A stretch of 21,682 bases of DNA from Bacteroidales bacterium UBA1219 (lineage in GTDB: Bacteria > Bacteroidota > Bacteroidia > Bacteroidales > P3), in contig DBXF01000081.1 of the NCBI GenBank assembly GCA_002309295.1, forward strand, positions 3,018 through 24,699. The letters run 5' to 3'. The position numbers were made by a program, and so were the translations under genes. This document shows positions 1 to 8,000 of the stretch, in pieces. Every line of letters begins with the position of its first letter. The stretch's first letter is position 1. Below the pieces are notes generated by a model. That model saw nothing but the letters and a program-made list of their open reading frames with translations. It was not told the origin of the DNA and made no database searches.

Positions 1-293
1 CCGTTCTGCACACCGTGGTAGAGGATGTTCAGCACACTGCTCGTCTCGTAGATACCCGTCTTAAGGCCTGGGAAAAACGGTATGTTACCGATAATCATAC
101 CGAAACCTATGGGTATGAGCAGCAGCGGCTCGAACTCTTTGGTGATGGCAAGGGTGATAAACACCAAGCCTATCAATATCATTACAAGGTGCCCTATCTC
201 GAAATTAGCAAAAGCAGTGTAATGCAGGAACTGCATCATCTGGTTCTGCATAAAATCCATAAAGCCACCTGTGCTTTCAGCTAATGTAATCAT
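1..293 (-). CDS. mmdB: Sodium-translocating decarboxylase beta subunit (N-terminal part, cut by window edge)
   Basis: The first 97 codons are present and the rest lies before position 1. This family (OadB/MmdB/GcdB) is the polytopic inner-membrane subunit that decarboxylates carboxybiotin and exports Na+. The visible protein starts MITLAESTGGFMDFMQNQMM and continues with a hydrophobic stretch containing IGHLVMILIGLVFITLAIT, then KEFEPLLLIPIGFGMIIGN, which is characteristic of the N-terminus of these subunits. The ATG at 293 lies only 6 nt after the stop of the biotin carrier gene, with AGAAG just ahead of it, which suggests tight translational coupling. The neighbouring acyl-CoA carboxyltransferase and epimerase point to methylmalonyl-CoA, not oxaloacetate, as the substrate of the complex. 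The symbol could equally be oadB. The family call is firm; substrate is inferred from context. Confidence 0.92.
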   Translation of the reverse strand, partial: MITLAESTGGFMDFMQNQMMQFLHYTAFANFEIGHLVMILIGLVFITLAITKEFEPLLLIPIGFGMIIGNIPFFPGLKTGIYETSSVLNILYHGVQN

Positions 294-299
294 CTTCTG

Positions 300-728
300 T
301 TAGTCTCCTATTGTTACTAATACATCACCTTCCATAACGGAGTCGCCCTGAGCCACTTTCACGGCAGTTACTGTGCCTGCGTAGTCCGATTCGATGCTGT
401 TTTCCATCTTCATGGCCTCGAGCATAAGCACGCACTGGCCTGCGGTAACTTTGTCGCCAACCTTCACATTCACTTTCAGGATGGTGCCGGGCAGCGGCGA
501 GGTTATGTTGTTCGATTTGCCCGATGCGGGTGCCGGGGCGGCCACCTTGGCTTCCACCTTGCCGGCGGTTGCCAGAGGTTTCACCTTCGGAGCGGTTTTT
601 CTCATTTCTTTGTCAACGGTAACTTTGTATGGCGTTCCGTTCACAGCCAACGATATGTCTTGGCCTTCCACTTCGTTTATTTCAACGTCGTAGTGGTTGC
701 CGTTTATGGTAAATTTATAATTTTTCAT
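300..728 (-). CDS. mmdC: Biotin carboxyl carrier subunit of the methylmalonyl-CoA decarboxylase
   Basis: This 142-residue protein carries the biotin that shuttles the carboxyl group from the alpha subunit to the membrane beta subunit. Residues 1-45 form a small N-terminal domain, residues 46-72 are an Ala/Pro/Lys-rich flexible linker (VEAKVAAPAPASGK), and residues 73-142 are a biotinyl/lipoyl domain. The biotin attachment motif EAMKMEN is at 104-110, so Lys107 is the biotinylated residue. The length and linker suit the biotin subunits of Na+-pump decarboxylases. It sits 27 nt after the OadG-like gene and 6 nt before the beta-subunit gene, in one operon. No biotin carboxylase gene is visible, which favours a decarboxylase over an ATP-dependent carboxylase. 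It acts in the cytoplasm at the membrane face. No anomaly was seen. Confidence 0.96.
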   Translation of the reverse strand: MKNYKFTINGNHYDVEINEVEGQDISLAVNGTPYKVTVDKEMRKTAPKVKPLATAGKVEAKVAAPAPASGKSNNITSPLPGTILKVNVKVGDKVTAGQCVLMLEAMKMENSIESDYAGTVTAVKVAQGDSVMEGDVLVTIGD

Positions 729-755
729 CTGTTTTTTCTCTTTTAGGGGTTTGTA

Positions 756-1823
756 CTATCGCCTTGTGTGTCTGATGTTGTTGAAATTGTTCTGGTTCAT
801 GTTGTAGAACTTGGCGTTCCACGGTGTCCACGGTCTCTCCACCGACTTGAAGGTGATGACGGTGTTCTCTTCGTCGTGCAGCTCCTCGTTGTAGAGGTAG
901 ATGGCGGCGGCTATCACAGCGTCTATTTCACCCGAGTGGTCGATGTTTTCCATAGCGGCGTCCACATTGGCTCCCTCAGCTGCGGCAGCCTTGGCGGCAC
1001 GACGTTTCTGCAAATAGGTGAGCAGACGGCCGTACTGTGTGAAGATGATTGCCAGACACATCAGCACCAGAAACACCACCGAAACGGCAGCCACGGTGAG
1101 CCCGATTCCGACAGGGTCGGCGTCGGCTATAACCTCGGCTTTTTTCGGTTTGTGGTAATTGGTCAGATGAGCCTTTTCGGCGGAGATATTCTCAACGCCT
1201 TCGCTGATGTCGAACACAGCCACGGTGTAGCCCAGCGGATTGTCGCCGGTAACACGCATGCGGCCGTTGCCGATGGTGAAAGCGTCGCAGATTCCGGCAA
1301 AACGCACCTCGGCAAGTCTTCCTATCTTGCCGCAAGGGGTGGCAAACAGCACTCTTATTATCGAGCTGTCGCTGTTGGCTGCCAGATACACAATTTTTCC
1401 GTCGATGATATCCAACGACTTGGGACGGTAGATTTTTGTCAGCTCGTGAACTCCCGCCACTATGTCAACGGTGTCGCGGGCGCTGCGCTGTATGGTGTCG
1501 GGCATATCGAACAACACGTCAACGCAGTTGTCGGCGTCGTTTATCACGGCGAACATATCCAATCCGTGGTGGTGGTCGAAAAAGTGGGCCACTCTCTGCG
1601 GCTGGATGGCCGTGTTGAAATCGCCCGGCTGATGTCCGCCCATCGGCATAGGCATACAATGTCCGTCGCCAGGCACACCCATCTCAGGGGCCGCAGCACT
1701 GTCGTGCATAGCGGGACCACCGTGAGGATGCGGGTGGTGGGGATGCGGACCTTGGGCGTACGCCATACTGAAGGCAGCCAGCACAAGCAATCCTGACAAT
1801 AAAGTTATTTTTATCTTATTCAT
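756..1823 (-). CDS. oadG: OadG-family (sodium pump decarboxylase gamma/delta) subunit with a long His-rich exported domain
   Basis: This 355-residue protein begins with a signal peptide (residues 1-23, ending AMAYA-type before Gln24). A His/Pro/Gly-rich stretch follows at about 26-40 (HPHHPHPHGG), with further His, Cys and Met to about residue 64. An exported domain of about 170 residues precedes a single membrane segment at about 237-262 (VGIGLTVAAVSVVFLVLMCLAII). The cytoplasmic tail is Ala/Glu-rich and ends in an ERPWTPWNAKFYNMN motif typical of Bacteroidota OadG proteins. OadG-type subunits anchor and stabilise the decarboxylase complex; the enterobacterial form is only about 80 residues and is known to bind zinc. 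The large N-terminal region is therefore an extension, and its His cluster suggests metal binding (inference). The gene lies 34 nt after the cysteine-rich lipoprotein gene and 27 nt before the biotin carrier gene. Its role could equally be named MmdD. Confidence 0.85.
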   Translation of the reverse strand: MNKIKITLLSGLLVLAAFSMAYAQGPHPHHPHPHGGPAMHDSAAAPEMGVPGDGHCMPMPMGGHQPGDFNTAIQPQRVAHFFDHHHGLDMFAVINDADNCVDVLFDMPDTIQRSARDTVDIVAGVHELTKIYRPKSLDIIDGKIVYLAANSDSSIIRVLFATPCGKIGRLAEVRFAGICDAFTIGNGRMRVTGDNPLGYTVAVFDISEGVENISAEKAHLTNYHKPKKAEVIADADPVGIGLTVAAVSVVFLVLMCLAIIFTQYGRLLTYLQKRRAAKAAAAEGANVDAAMENIDHSGEIDAVIAAAIYLYNEELHDEENTVITFKSVERPWTPWNAKFYNMNQNNFNNIRHTRR

Positions 1824-1857
1824 TGCTTTAAACTTACTTATTTAAGTGAATGTAAGA

Positions 1858-2301
1858 TTATTTTGCGGCTTTTTCGCCTTCTTTGCAGCAAGGTTTTTTC
1901 TCGCCTTCTTTGCAGCAGGGCTTGTCGCCTTTTTCACCTTCTTTGCAGCAGGGTTTGTCACCCTCTTTGCAGCATTTCTTTGCGCAAGCCTCTTTGCAGT
2001 TGGGGGCACAGCCTTCGCAACCTTCAACGCAGTTGGCGCAGTTGGAAGCGGCACAAACGCTGTCCTTGCATTCGCATTTCTTAGCCTCGGCTTTGGCTTT
2101 GCAGCATTTGCAAACGTCGCACTCGCAAGTGCAGTTCTCGCAAATGCAGTTGTCAGGGGTGCAACCCTCAACGCAAGTGCATTTCTCGCTGTCGCAGCAT
2201 TTCTTCACTTCTTCGGTCTGGGCATTGTTGCCACCACAGGAGGCCATAACCAATGCAAAAACTCCTACTAATCCGGAAAATATTATTTTATTCAGTTTCA
2301 T
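1858..2301 (-). CDS. Cysteine-rich lipoprotein, metallothionein-like composition, unknown function
   Basis: I do not recognise a named family. The 147-residue product starts with a lipoprotein signal (MKLNKIIFSGLVGVFALVMA then SCGG); Cys22 is the likely lipidated residue, with a relaxed lipobox MASC as is common in Bacteroidota. By my count 31 of 147 residues are Cys, in CC, CxC, CxxC and CxxxC spacings, mixed with Lys and Glu. The C-terminus holds four CCKEG units. Such composition suits binding of soft metals (Zn, Cu, Cd), Fe-S cluster or thiol buffering, but there is no direct evidence for any of these. It lies between the carboxyltransferase gene (86 nt upstream) and the OadG-like gene (34 nt downstream) on the same strand, so it is probably co-transcribed with the sodium pump. 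I see no Bacteroidota-type promoter in the upstream gap. Codon structure and lipobox make it a real gene; the function is open. Confidence 0.85.
   Translation of the reverse strand: MKLNKIIFSGLVGVFALVMASCGGNNAQTEEVKKCCDSEKCTCVEGCTPDNCICENCTCECDVCKCCKAKAEAKKCECKDSVCAASNCANCVEGCEGCAPNCKEACAKKCCKEGDKPCCKEGEKGDKPCCKEGEKKPCCKEGEKAAK
1879..1974 (-). repeat. Four tandem CCKEG-coding repeats
   Basis: The 12-nt core TTCTTTGCAGCA (plus strand) recurs at 1879, 1906 and 1939, with a one-base variant at 1963. The intervals are 27, 33 and 24 nt, all multiples of three. They encode CCKEG followed by D/E-K linkers of varying length at the C-terminus of the cysteine-rich lipoprotein. Such an in-frame array could expand or contract by slippage and so change the number of cysteine pairs. 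Confidence 0.85.
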
Positions 2302-2387
2302 GTCTTTATTATTTTAAAATGTTTAATTAATTAACTATAAACTGTAAACTATCAATTTCTAATTACTAACTACTAATTACTAATTAC
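2302..2387. repeat. AT-rich gap with degenerate CTAATTA-type repeats
   Basis: The gap between the carboxyltransferase stop and the lipoprotein start is almost purely A+T. Imperfect copies of CTAATTAC are packed at about 2359-2387, beside TTTAATTAATTAACTATAAA at about 2317-2336. I see neither a TAnnTTTG promoter on the minus strand nor a strong hairpin. It may only be an AT-rich leader that keeps the lipoprotein start unstructured. Confidence 0.5.
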
Positions 2388-3947
2388 TTACAGCGGTATA
2401 TTCGAGTGTTTCTTGGGCGGGTTGGCCTCTTTCTTGGTTATCACGGCACGCAGGGCGCGGATAACACGGAAACGGGTGTTGCGCGGCTCGATAACGTCGT
2501 CGATATAACCGTATTTGGCTGCGTTGTAAGGATTTGCGAACTGGTCGTTGTATTCCTTCACCTTGGTCTCGATGAATTTGGCTTTTTCCTCGGGGTCGGT
2601 GATGTCCTTCAGCTGACGGCCGTACAGCACTTCGGTAGCGCCTTCGGCACCCATAACGGCAATCTGTGCCATGGGCCACGAGTAGTTGATGTCGCCACGC
2701 AGCTGTTTGCAGCTCATCACTATGTGAGCGCCGCCATACGACTTACGCAGTGTAACGGTGATTTTGGGCACCGTAGCCTCGCCGTAGGCAAACAGCAGTT
2801 TGGCACCGTGAACGATAACTCCGCCGTACTCTTGGCCTGTTCCAGGAAGGAATCCCGGCACATCCACCAAAGTTACCAGAGGTATGTTGAAAGCGTCGCA
2901 GAAACGCACGAAACGTGCACCCTTGCGCGAAGCGTTAATGTCGAGAACTCCGGCCATCTTGCAGGGCTGGTTGGCAACGATACCCACTGCCATTCCGTCG
3001 AAACGGGCAAAACCTACTACGATGTTCGGAGCGTATTTCTCGTGAATTTCGAGGAACTCGCCGTCGTCAACAATGCCGTGTATCACTTCCTTGACATCGT
3101 AAGGAGCGTTGGGGTTTTCGGGAATCAAAGTGTTGAGGCTGTCCTCCAGACGGTCGATGGGGTCACTGGTGGGCACGTAAGGCGGTTCCTCGAAGTTGTT
3201 CGAAGGCAGGTAGCCTACGAGCTTGCGTATCATAGCGATAACGTCTTCTTCGGTGTCGCCTACGTAGTGAGCCACGCCCGATTTTGTGGTGTGGACGATA
3301 GCGCCGCCGAGGTCTTCCACTGTAACGTCTTCGCCGGTAACGGTTTTCACAACCTTGGGACCGGTAAGGAACATGTAGCTGTTCTGTTTCGACATCAGTA
3401 TGAAGTCGGTGAGGGCGGGCGAATACACAGCACCGCCGGCGCAGGGTCCGAAAATAGCGGAAATCTGAGGAACAACGCCCGAAGCAAGGATGTTGCGCTC
3501 GAAAATCTCGGCATAGCCGGCCAGCGAGTTGCAACCCTCTTGGATACGTGCTCCACCGGAGTCGTTAAGACCGATAACGGGTGCGCCAACTTTCATGGCT
3601 TGGTCCATCATCTTGCAGATTTTCAGCGACACTGTCTCGCTCAGCGAGCCGGCAAACACCGTGAAATCCTGTGCAAAGACATACACCAGACGTCCGTCGA
3701 TAGTGCCGTAGCCGGTAACCACGCCGTCGCCCATGTACGACTGTTTCTGCATGTCGAAATTGGTGCAACGGTGCTGCACAAACATGTCGAATTCTTCAAA
3801 CGAGCCTTCGTCGAGCAAAAGCGTAATGCGCTCGCGGGCAGTAAGTTTGCCCTGCTGGTGCTGCTTGTCGATACGCTGCTGACCGCCGCCCATTTTGGCT
3901 TCAACCCTCTTGTCGAGGAGTTGTTTTACTTTTTCTTCAATTGCCAT
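2388..3947 (-). CDS. mmdA: Methylmalonyl-CoA decarboxylase alpha (carboxyltransferase) subunit
   Basis: This 519-residue acyl-CoA carboxyltransferase has the two crotonase-like halves of the propionyl-CoA carboxylase beta / MmdA family at the usual full length. The N-half shows NDSGGARIQEG at 128-138 and FGPCAGGAVYSPALTDF at 166-182, which form the first oxyanion and CoA site. The C-half shows VPGFLPGTGQEYGG at 363-376 and RKSYGGAHIVM at 401-411. The C-terminus PPKKHSNIPL is typical of the family. It moves the carboxyl group of (S)-methylmalonyl-CoA onto biotin, releasing propionyl-CoA. With OadG- and OadB-type partners and no biotin carboxylase, the sodium-pump decarboxylase role is preferred over propionyl-CoA carboxylase, though sequence alone barely separates the two. 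It follows the epimerase gene by 83 nt. The ATG at 3947 starts the conserved MAIEEKVKQLLDKR segment and needs no alternative. Confidence 0.95.
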   Translation of the reverse strand: MAIEEKVKQLLDKRVEAKMGGGQQRIDKQHQQGKLTARERITLLLDEGSFEEFDMFVQHRCTNFDMQKQSYMGDGVVTGYGTIDGRLVYVFAQDFTVFAGSLSETVSLKICKMMDQAMKVGAPVIGLNDSGGARIQEGCNSLAGYAEIFERNILASGVVPQISAIFGPCAGGAVYSPALTDFILMSKQNSYMFLTGPKVVKTVTGEDVTVEDLGGAIVHTTKSGVAHYVGDTEEDVIAMIRKLVGYLPSNNFEEPPYVPTSDPIDRLEDSLNTLIPENPNAPYDVKEVIHGIVDDGEFLEIHEKYAPNIVVGFARFDGMAVGIVANQPCKMAGVLDINASRKGARFVRFCDAFNIPLVTLVDVPGFLPGTGQEYGGVIVHGAKLLFAYGEATVPKITVTLRKSYGGAHIVMSCKQLRGDINYSWPMAQIAVMGAEGATEVLYGRQLKDITDPEEKAKFIETKVKEYNDQFANPYNAAKYGYIDDVIEPRNTRFRVIRALRAVITKKEANPPKKHSNIPL

Positions 3948-4030
3948 TTTATGTAATTGTGTTTTAGTTGTTTATAATGCTCGCTTTCCGACTGTCCTTA
4001 GCGAACAGCCATACGGCGAAAAAATTCTAT

Positions 4031-4438
4031 TTATTTGGAACAGAGTTCGGTAAGAACGCCCAAAGTCGATTTGGGGTGCATAAAACCGATGTTCAGATTC
4101 TCGGCACCTTTGCGCGAAGTCTTGTCTATAAGGCGGATGCCCTTGCTCTCGGCTTCGGCCAGAGCCTCGCTGGAGTTCTCCACAGCAAAAGCGATGTGGT
4201 GCATGCCTCCGCGACCACCGTTGTTTTCGATAAATTTGGCTATGGTGCTGTCCGGCGAGGTGGCTTCCAGAAGCTCGATCTTCACCTCGCCGATGCGCAG
4301 GAAAGCTGTCTTCACTTTCTGGTCCTCAACCACTTCGGTCTTGTAGCATTTCAAGCCCATTACGTCTTCCCAGTAACGTATCGCCTCTTCCAAGTTGGGA
4401 ACGGCAATACCGATGTGTTCAATATGTGTTGCGTTCAT
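4031..4438 (-). CDS. mce: Methylmalonyl-CoA epimerase (VOC family)
   Basis: This 135-residue protein converts (R)-methylmalonyl-CoA, made by the B12-dependent mutase, into the (S)-form used by the decarboxylase. It has the paired beta-alpha-beta-beta-beta units of the vicinal oxygen chelate fold. Likely metal ligands are His8 in HIEHIGIAV, His81 in GMHHIAFAV and Glu131 in LTELCSK; the fourth is probably an acidic or Gln position in KIELLEAT (residues 53-60). The length is normal for the family. It is the first gene of the operon, about 45 nt from the predicted transcription start of the promoter at 4490-4521. The pathway is the succinyl-CoA to propionyl-CoA branch of propionate fermentation. 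The mutase genes are not in this window. Confidence 0.95.
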   Translation of the reverse strand: MNATHIEHIGIAVPNLEEAIRYWEDVMGLKCYKTEVVEDQKVKTAFLRIGEVKIELLEATSPDSTIAKFIENNGGRGGMHHIAFAVENSSEALAEAESKGIRLIDKTSRKGAENLNIGFMHPKSTLGVLTELCSK

Positions 4439-4489
4439 TATATTGACTATTATTTATTTATACTTTTTATAAAGAGAAAATATCGGTTG

Positions 4490-4521
4490 CAAAGATACGA
4501 TTTTTTTCGGAGAAAAACAAA
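4490..4521 (-). promoter_or_regulatory. Bacteroidota-type promoter of the mce-mmd operon
   Basis: On the minus strand TTTG (4521-4518) is followed after exactly 20 nt by TATCTTTG (4497-4490). This matches the TTTG / TAnnTTTG consensus of the primary Bacteroidota sigma factor. The first gene starts about 50 nt downstream. No comparable site was seen in the gaps ahead of the other five genes, so one transcript is likely. Confidence 0.8.
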
Positions 4522-4540
4522 ACTTTTTTTCGAAGATTTT

Positions 4541-4660
4541 CAGACGGCTCCGATTATCAGATTTTCAGATTCACAGACTTTCAGATTTTCCGAATATCCG
4601 AATACTGAATACTAACAACCGACCCCTTAATTTTCAACTTTCAACTTTCAATTTTCTACT
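4541..4660. repeat. Degenerate intergenic simple repeats
   Basis: Between the terminator of the giant gene and the mmd promoter are two short low-complexity patches. One repeats variants of TCAGATTTT and CCGAATA at about 4555-4615; the other repeats TTTCAAC/TTTCAAT three to four times at about 4630-4656. No gene, RNA or promoter was recognised in them. They look like the simple AT-rich intergenic filler often seen in Bacteroidales. Confidence 0.55.
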
Positions 4661-4662
4661 AG

Positions 4663-4700
4663 AAACAGAAATCCCCGCCGTTGGGCGGGGATTTCTGTTT
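4663..4700 (-). terminator. Strong intrinsic terminator after the giant gene
   Basis: AAACAGAAATCCCCGCC (4663-4679) pairs perfectly over 17 bp with 4684-4700 across a 4-nt loop. The stem has a GC core and A/T-rich flanks, and it starts 16 nt after the stop codon of the giant gene. The U-rich 3' arm makes termination plausible. Because the arms are symmetric it could work in both directions. It would insulate the downstream mmd operon, which lies on the same strand. Confidence 0.85.
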
Positions 4701-4716
4701 CGCAATATGCTGTTTC

Positions 4717-5004
4717 TTACCTTATAAGCAAGATACTTCCAGTCTTCGTCTCAAGTCTGTCGGGATGCGATGCCAGACGGTACTTGATGATGTACACGTA
4801 TGAGCCAGGAGCGCACTTCTTGCCGTCGTGCGTACCGTCCCAAACATCGTCGAGACTGGTGGACTCGTACATCAGCTGACCGGCACGGTTATACACATGT
4901 ATCTCAAATTCAACTATGTTGAGACCGGAGACTTTGAAGGTCTCGTTGGCCATGTTGCCGTCGTGGTTGTCCGGCGTAAAGGCGTTGGGTACCCAAATTT
5001 CGCC
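4717..5004 (-). other. T9SS type B C-terminal domain (gliding-motility-associated type)
   Basis: Residues 5012-5106 begin WVPNAFTPDNHDGN, contain FEIHVYNRAGQLMYES and VWDGTHDGKKCAPGSYVY, and end GSILLIR. These are the hallmarks of the type B CTD (TIGR04131 family as I recall it), which directs export through the outer membrane by the type IX system. No T9SS machinery gene is in this window. Confidence 0.93.
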
Positions 5005-8000
5005 TCTGCGTATCGGTATAATCACCTCGGTGGTATCGGAACATGTGTTGGTGTCGTACACTATCAGTATCACACGTATCGAGTCGTCTTCGGGCGCTGT
5101 GGTGTAGTAGGTGTGTAGTTCGTTTTCAACAACCTTGTCGTCGAATACCCACTTGTTGCCCGTGAGCGTACCCATACTTGCGTCGGTGAACTGTATCTGC
5201 GTGTTGGGCATATCCACTACCGAAGGACTGTAGCGCATTATAGCCTGCAGTGTGTCTGGCGGTTTGATGTAAATCTGGTCGGTGCTTACGCAGTTGTGCG
5301 GATAGTGGTCGACCGTAACTGTATAATAGGTATGTACCTTGGGTGCTACCTTGATACGTGCCTGGTTGCGGAAACGGTTCATCGAGGTATCTACAGGATA
5401 CGACTCCCAGATTATGGTGTTGGCGTCGGTATTGACGAGCAGCACCAGCGAGTCGTTCTTACAGTAAGCTCCCGAATCTACAAGCGAAACCACAGGATAG
5501 AGCAGACGTTTCAGACGCAGTTCTATTATGCTGTCGCAGCCGCAGAGCTCGCTCGGCAGGGTGTCGTAGTACGTACCCGACGCATTGCGGAACTCATCGT
5601 TGAAGAAGTAACGGCTGTTTTCGCAGAAGGTGTCGTAGATAATAGTGTCTATCCGCGGACGGAACCTCAAGTTGAGGGTGATTATACTGTCGCAACCATG
5701 TATCGTCTTGGTAACGTAGGTGTAATTACCCGGCATCGTGTGGTCGAACACCGTGTCGAAGAACTCAACAAGAGTTTCGTAGCATGCCAACGAGTCGCGG
5801 TGATCCCAGATGGTATCCTGAACCACGAGGTTAAGCACCACCATACTGTCGCAGCCAAGTTCTGTCCTCAGGTACTGACGATAGAAACCTGTCTCGTTGA
5901 ACATGGTGTCGCCGACAAAGATGGTGTCGTTGGAGCAGATTACTGTATCTATGTAGCGGAATGCCGTATCTTTCACCGTCAGGTTGATTGTGAAAATGGT
6001 ATCACAAGCCTGAGCGTGCGGCAATCTGTTGACATAAATGCCAGTGGTGTCGTAAATTGTGCCGCGGAAATCGAGGGAGTCGAATGCGCAGATAGCTATT
6101 GTAGTATCTCTGTGTACGCTGTCGAGCATTATCAAGTTGAGTATCAGCGTGCTGTCGCAGCCATCCACAGTGTACAAGTTGGCAATATAAGTACCAGGAC
6201 GTGTGTAGCTTACGCCGCAGAAGTTGTACGACTCACCATAGCCGATTGTGTCGTAGAATGTCTCGGAGGAACCGCGGTTCACAATCACTGTGAAGGAATC
6301 CACAATATCGCGAGCAAAGGTGATTCGTGCGAAGCCATTGCCCGGATGGCCAGTCTCTGTTCCATTGCCAGTAGAATCTGGGAAGGAGGCGTTACCAGCC
6401 ACAGTACGACCGTTGACTATGTAGTAGAATTGGTTAGGAGCATTACCACCGGCGGGATAGGTAGAAGTTGCGGTATATATGAAGCCGCTTCCGCCGTTAC
6501 CGCCTTGAGCATCCGATGAACTGTTGGCTGTAGGTAATGTCTGTGAGCCGCCGGCCACACCGCCACCGTACCAGCCGCCGCCGGCACCACCACCATCGTA
6601 GTTGGTGTGTGCACCCTGTCCGAATGCACCGCCGGTACCAGTACCAGTTTGAGTTGCAGCGGCTACAGAGCTACCGGTGCCAACGCCACCATTGGTGCCG
6701 CCGCCGAAACCACCCTGTTCGGAGTCTTCTCCACCACCGCCGCCGCCACCGGCAACGATAACTCTATCCCAATAAGTAACGCCGTTGACACGGATGTCGG
6801 AAGCGCCGCCACCACCGCTGGACGGGTCGGACGTCGACGATCCCCATGTGGCACCACCGCCATTCCATCCGCCTGCGGCCATAGTAACATCGGCTACACC
6901 GCCAGTACCGCCGACAAACACATACAGTATGTCGCCGGGGTTGACAGGCAAGGTGCCTTCAGCGTATCCGCCTTTACCACCGATACCCAAGTTGGAGTTA
7001 TTGTTAATCTGCTGACCACCGCCTTGTGCTCCCCAAACCTGGACAAACACGCTATCCAAGTATCTGGGAACGACGAACATCTGGGTGTCACCTATGAACG
7101 AATAGGCTATCGAAGTGTCACCCAAATGACGGTAGTATGTAGTTGTTGTGCTTGGCATTACAGAGTTGCTCGGCAACGGTATTGTACAAGCCGAGTCGAG
7201 GAACCAACGTTCGCCAGCCGGCAGTTCAACCACTTCGCCGGCGCAAATCTCCTTCTCGCCGCAGTAAATAGCTTTGACATATCCGCTCATATCGAGGAAT
7301 GTGCCGTCGCACAAAGCATCGTACAGCGAAACCATACGGAATGTGTGCGAGCCAAGCGGCATAAAGGATAGGATTTCCATATTATTGTTGCACACACGGT
7401 CTGCAGTGTCGCCGTTGAGACGATATACAAACGGTGCCGTACCTGTGAAGTTGATGACAACGCTGACTGTCTGGCTGTCGCAGATATCAACAACCTGTGT
7501 GTTTATGGTAGCTCTCGGACGAGGTTTCACTGTTACTGTGTAAGCACCTTCGGCCGAATAGTATGTAGTTGTTACCGACGGAGTTACCGAAGCACTCCAA
7601 ATTCTGCTTGTCATCTGAGGATCGATGTACCATACCTTGTTGGGATCGAGTTGCACTGCCTGACCTTCGCAGATTATCGGCTGATCGCAGACAATCACAT
7701 TGGCAAGACCTTGCAAATCCACGGTACGTGCTTCGCAGTACTGGTCGTACATCACATCGATACGATAGGCTGTGGACACCAGTGGCGAAACCACAATTGT
7801 GTCGCTAGTGCCGTTGCAGACGCGGTTCTGGTTTTCACCGTTGAGACGGTAGATAAACGGTCCCACTCCTGAGAAGGTGACAATAAGTTTAGTTGTTTGA
7901 CCGTTGCAGATGGTGTCGCCACCGTAGATAGTTGCCATCGGTCTGGGGTATACATTTACTATATAAGGTTCAACACCTGCTCTGCCTATTGCTTTTATGC

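Noticed and set aside
768..1796. 342-codon plus-strand frame opposite the OadG-like gene
   Set aside because: Antisense shadow with His/Val/Gly-rich low-complexity composition and no family motif.
2406..3956. 516-codon plus-strand frame opposite the carboxyltransferase gene
   Set aside because: It is the antisense of a strongly conserved gene; the translation shows no domain and has biased, shadow-like composition.
3948..4030. Possible regulatory hairpin or second promoter between the epimerase and carboxyltransferase genes
   Set aside because: Only a weak 5-6 bp stem with a long loop (TCGCT / AGCGA) and no TAnnTTTG box were found; it looks like an ordinary intra-operon gap.
5296..6519. 407-codon plus-strand frame inside the giant gene
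   Set aside because: Antisense of the GCDS repeats and Gly-rich domain 5; no recognisable domain. The other long plus-strand frames within 4717-20037 fail for the same reason.
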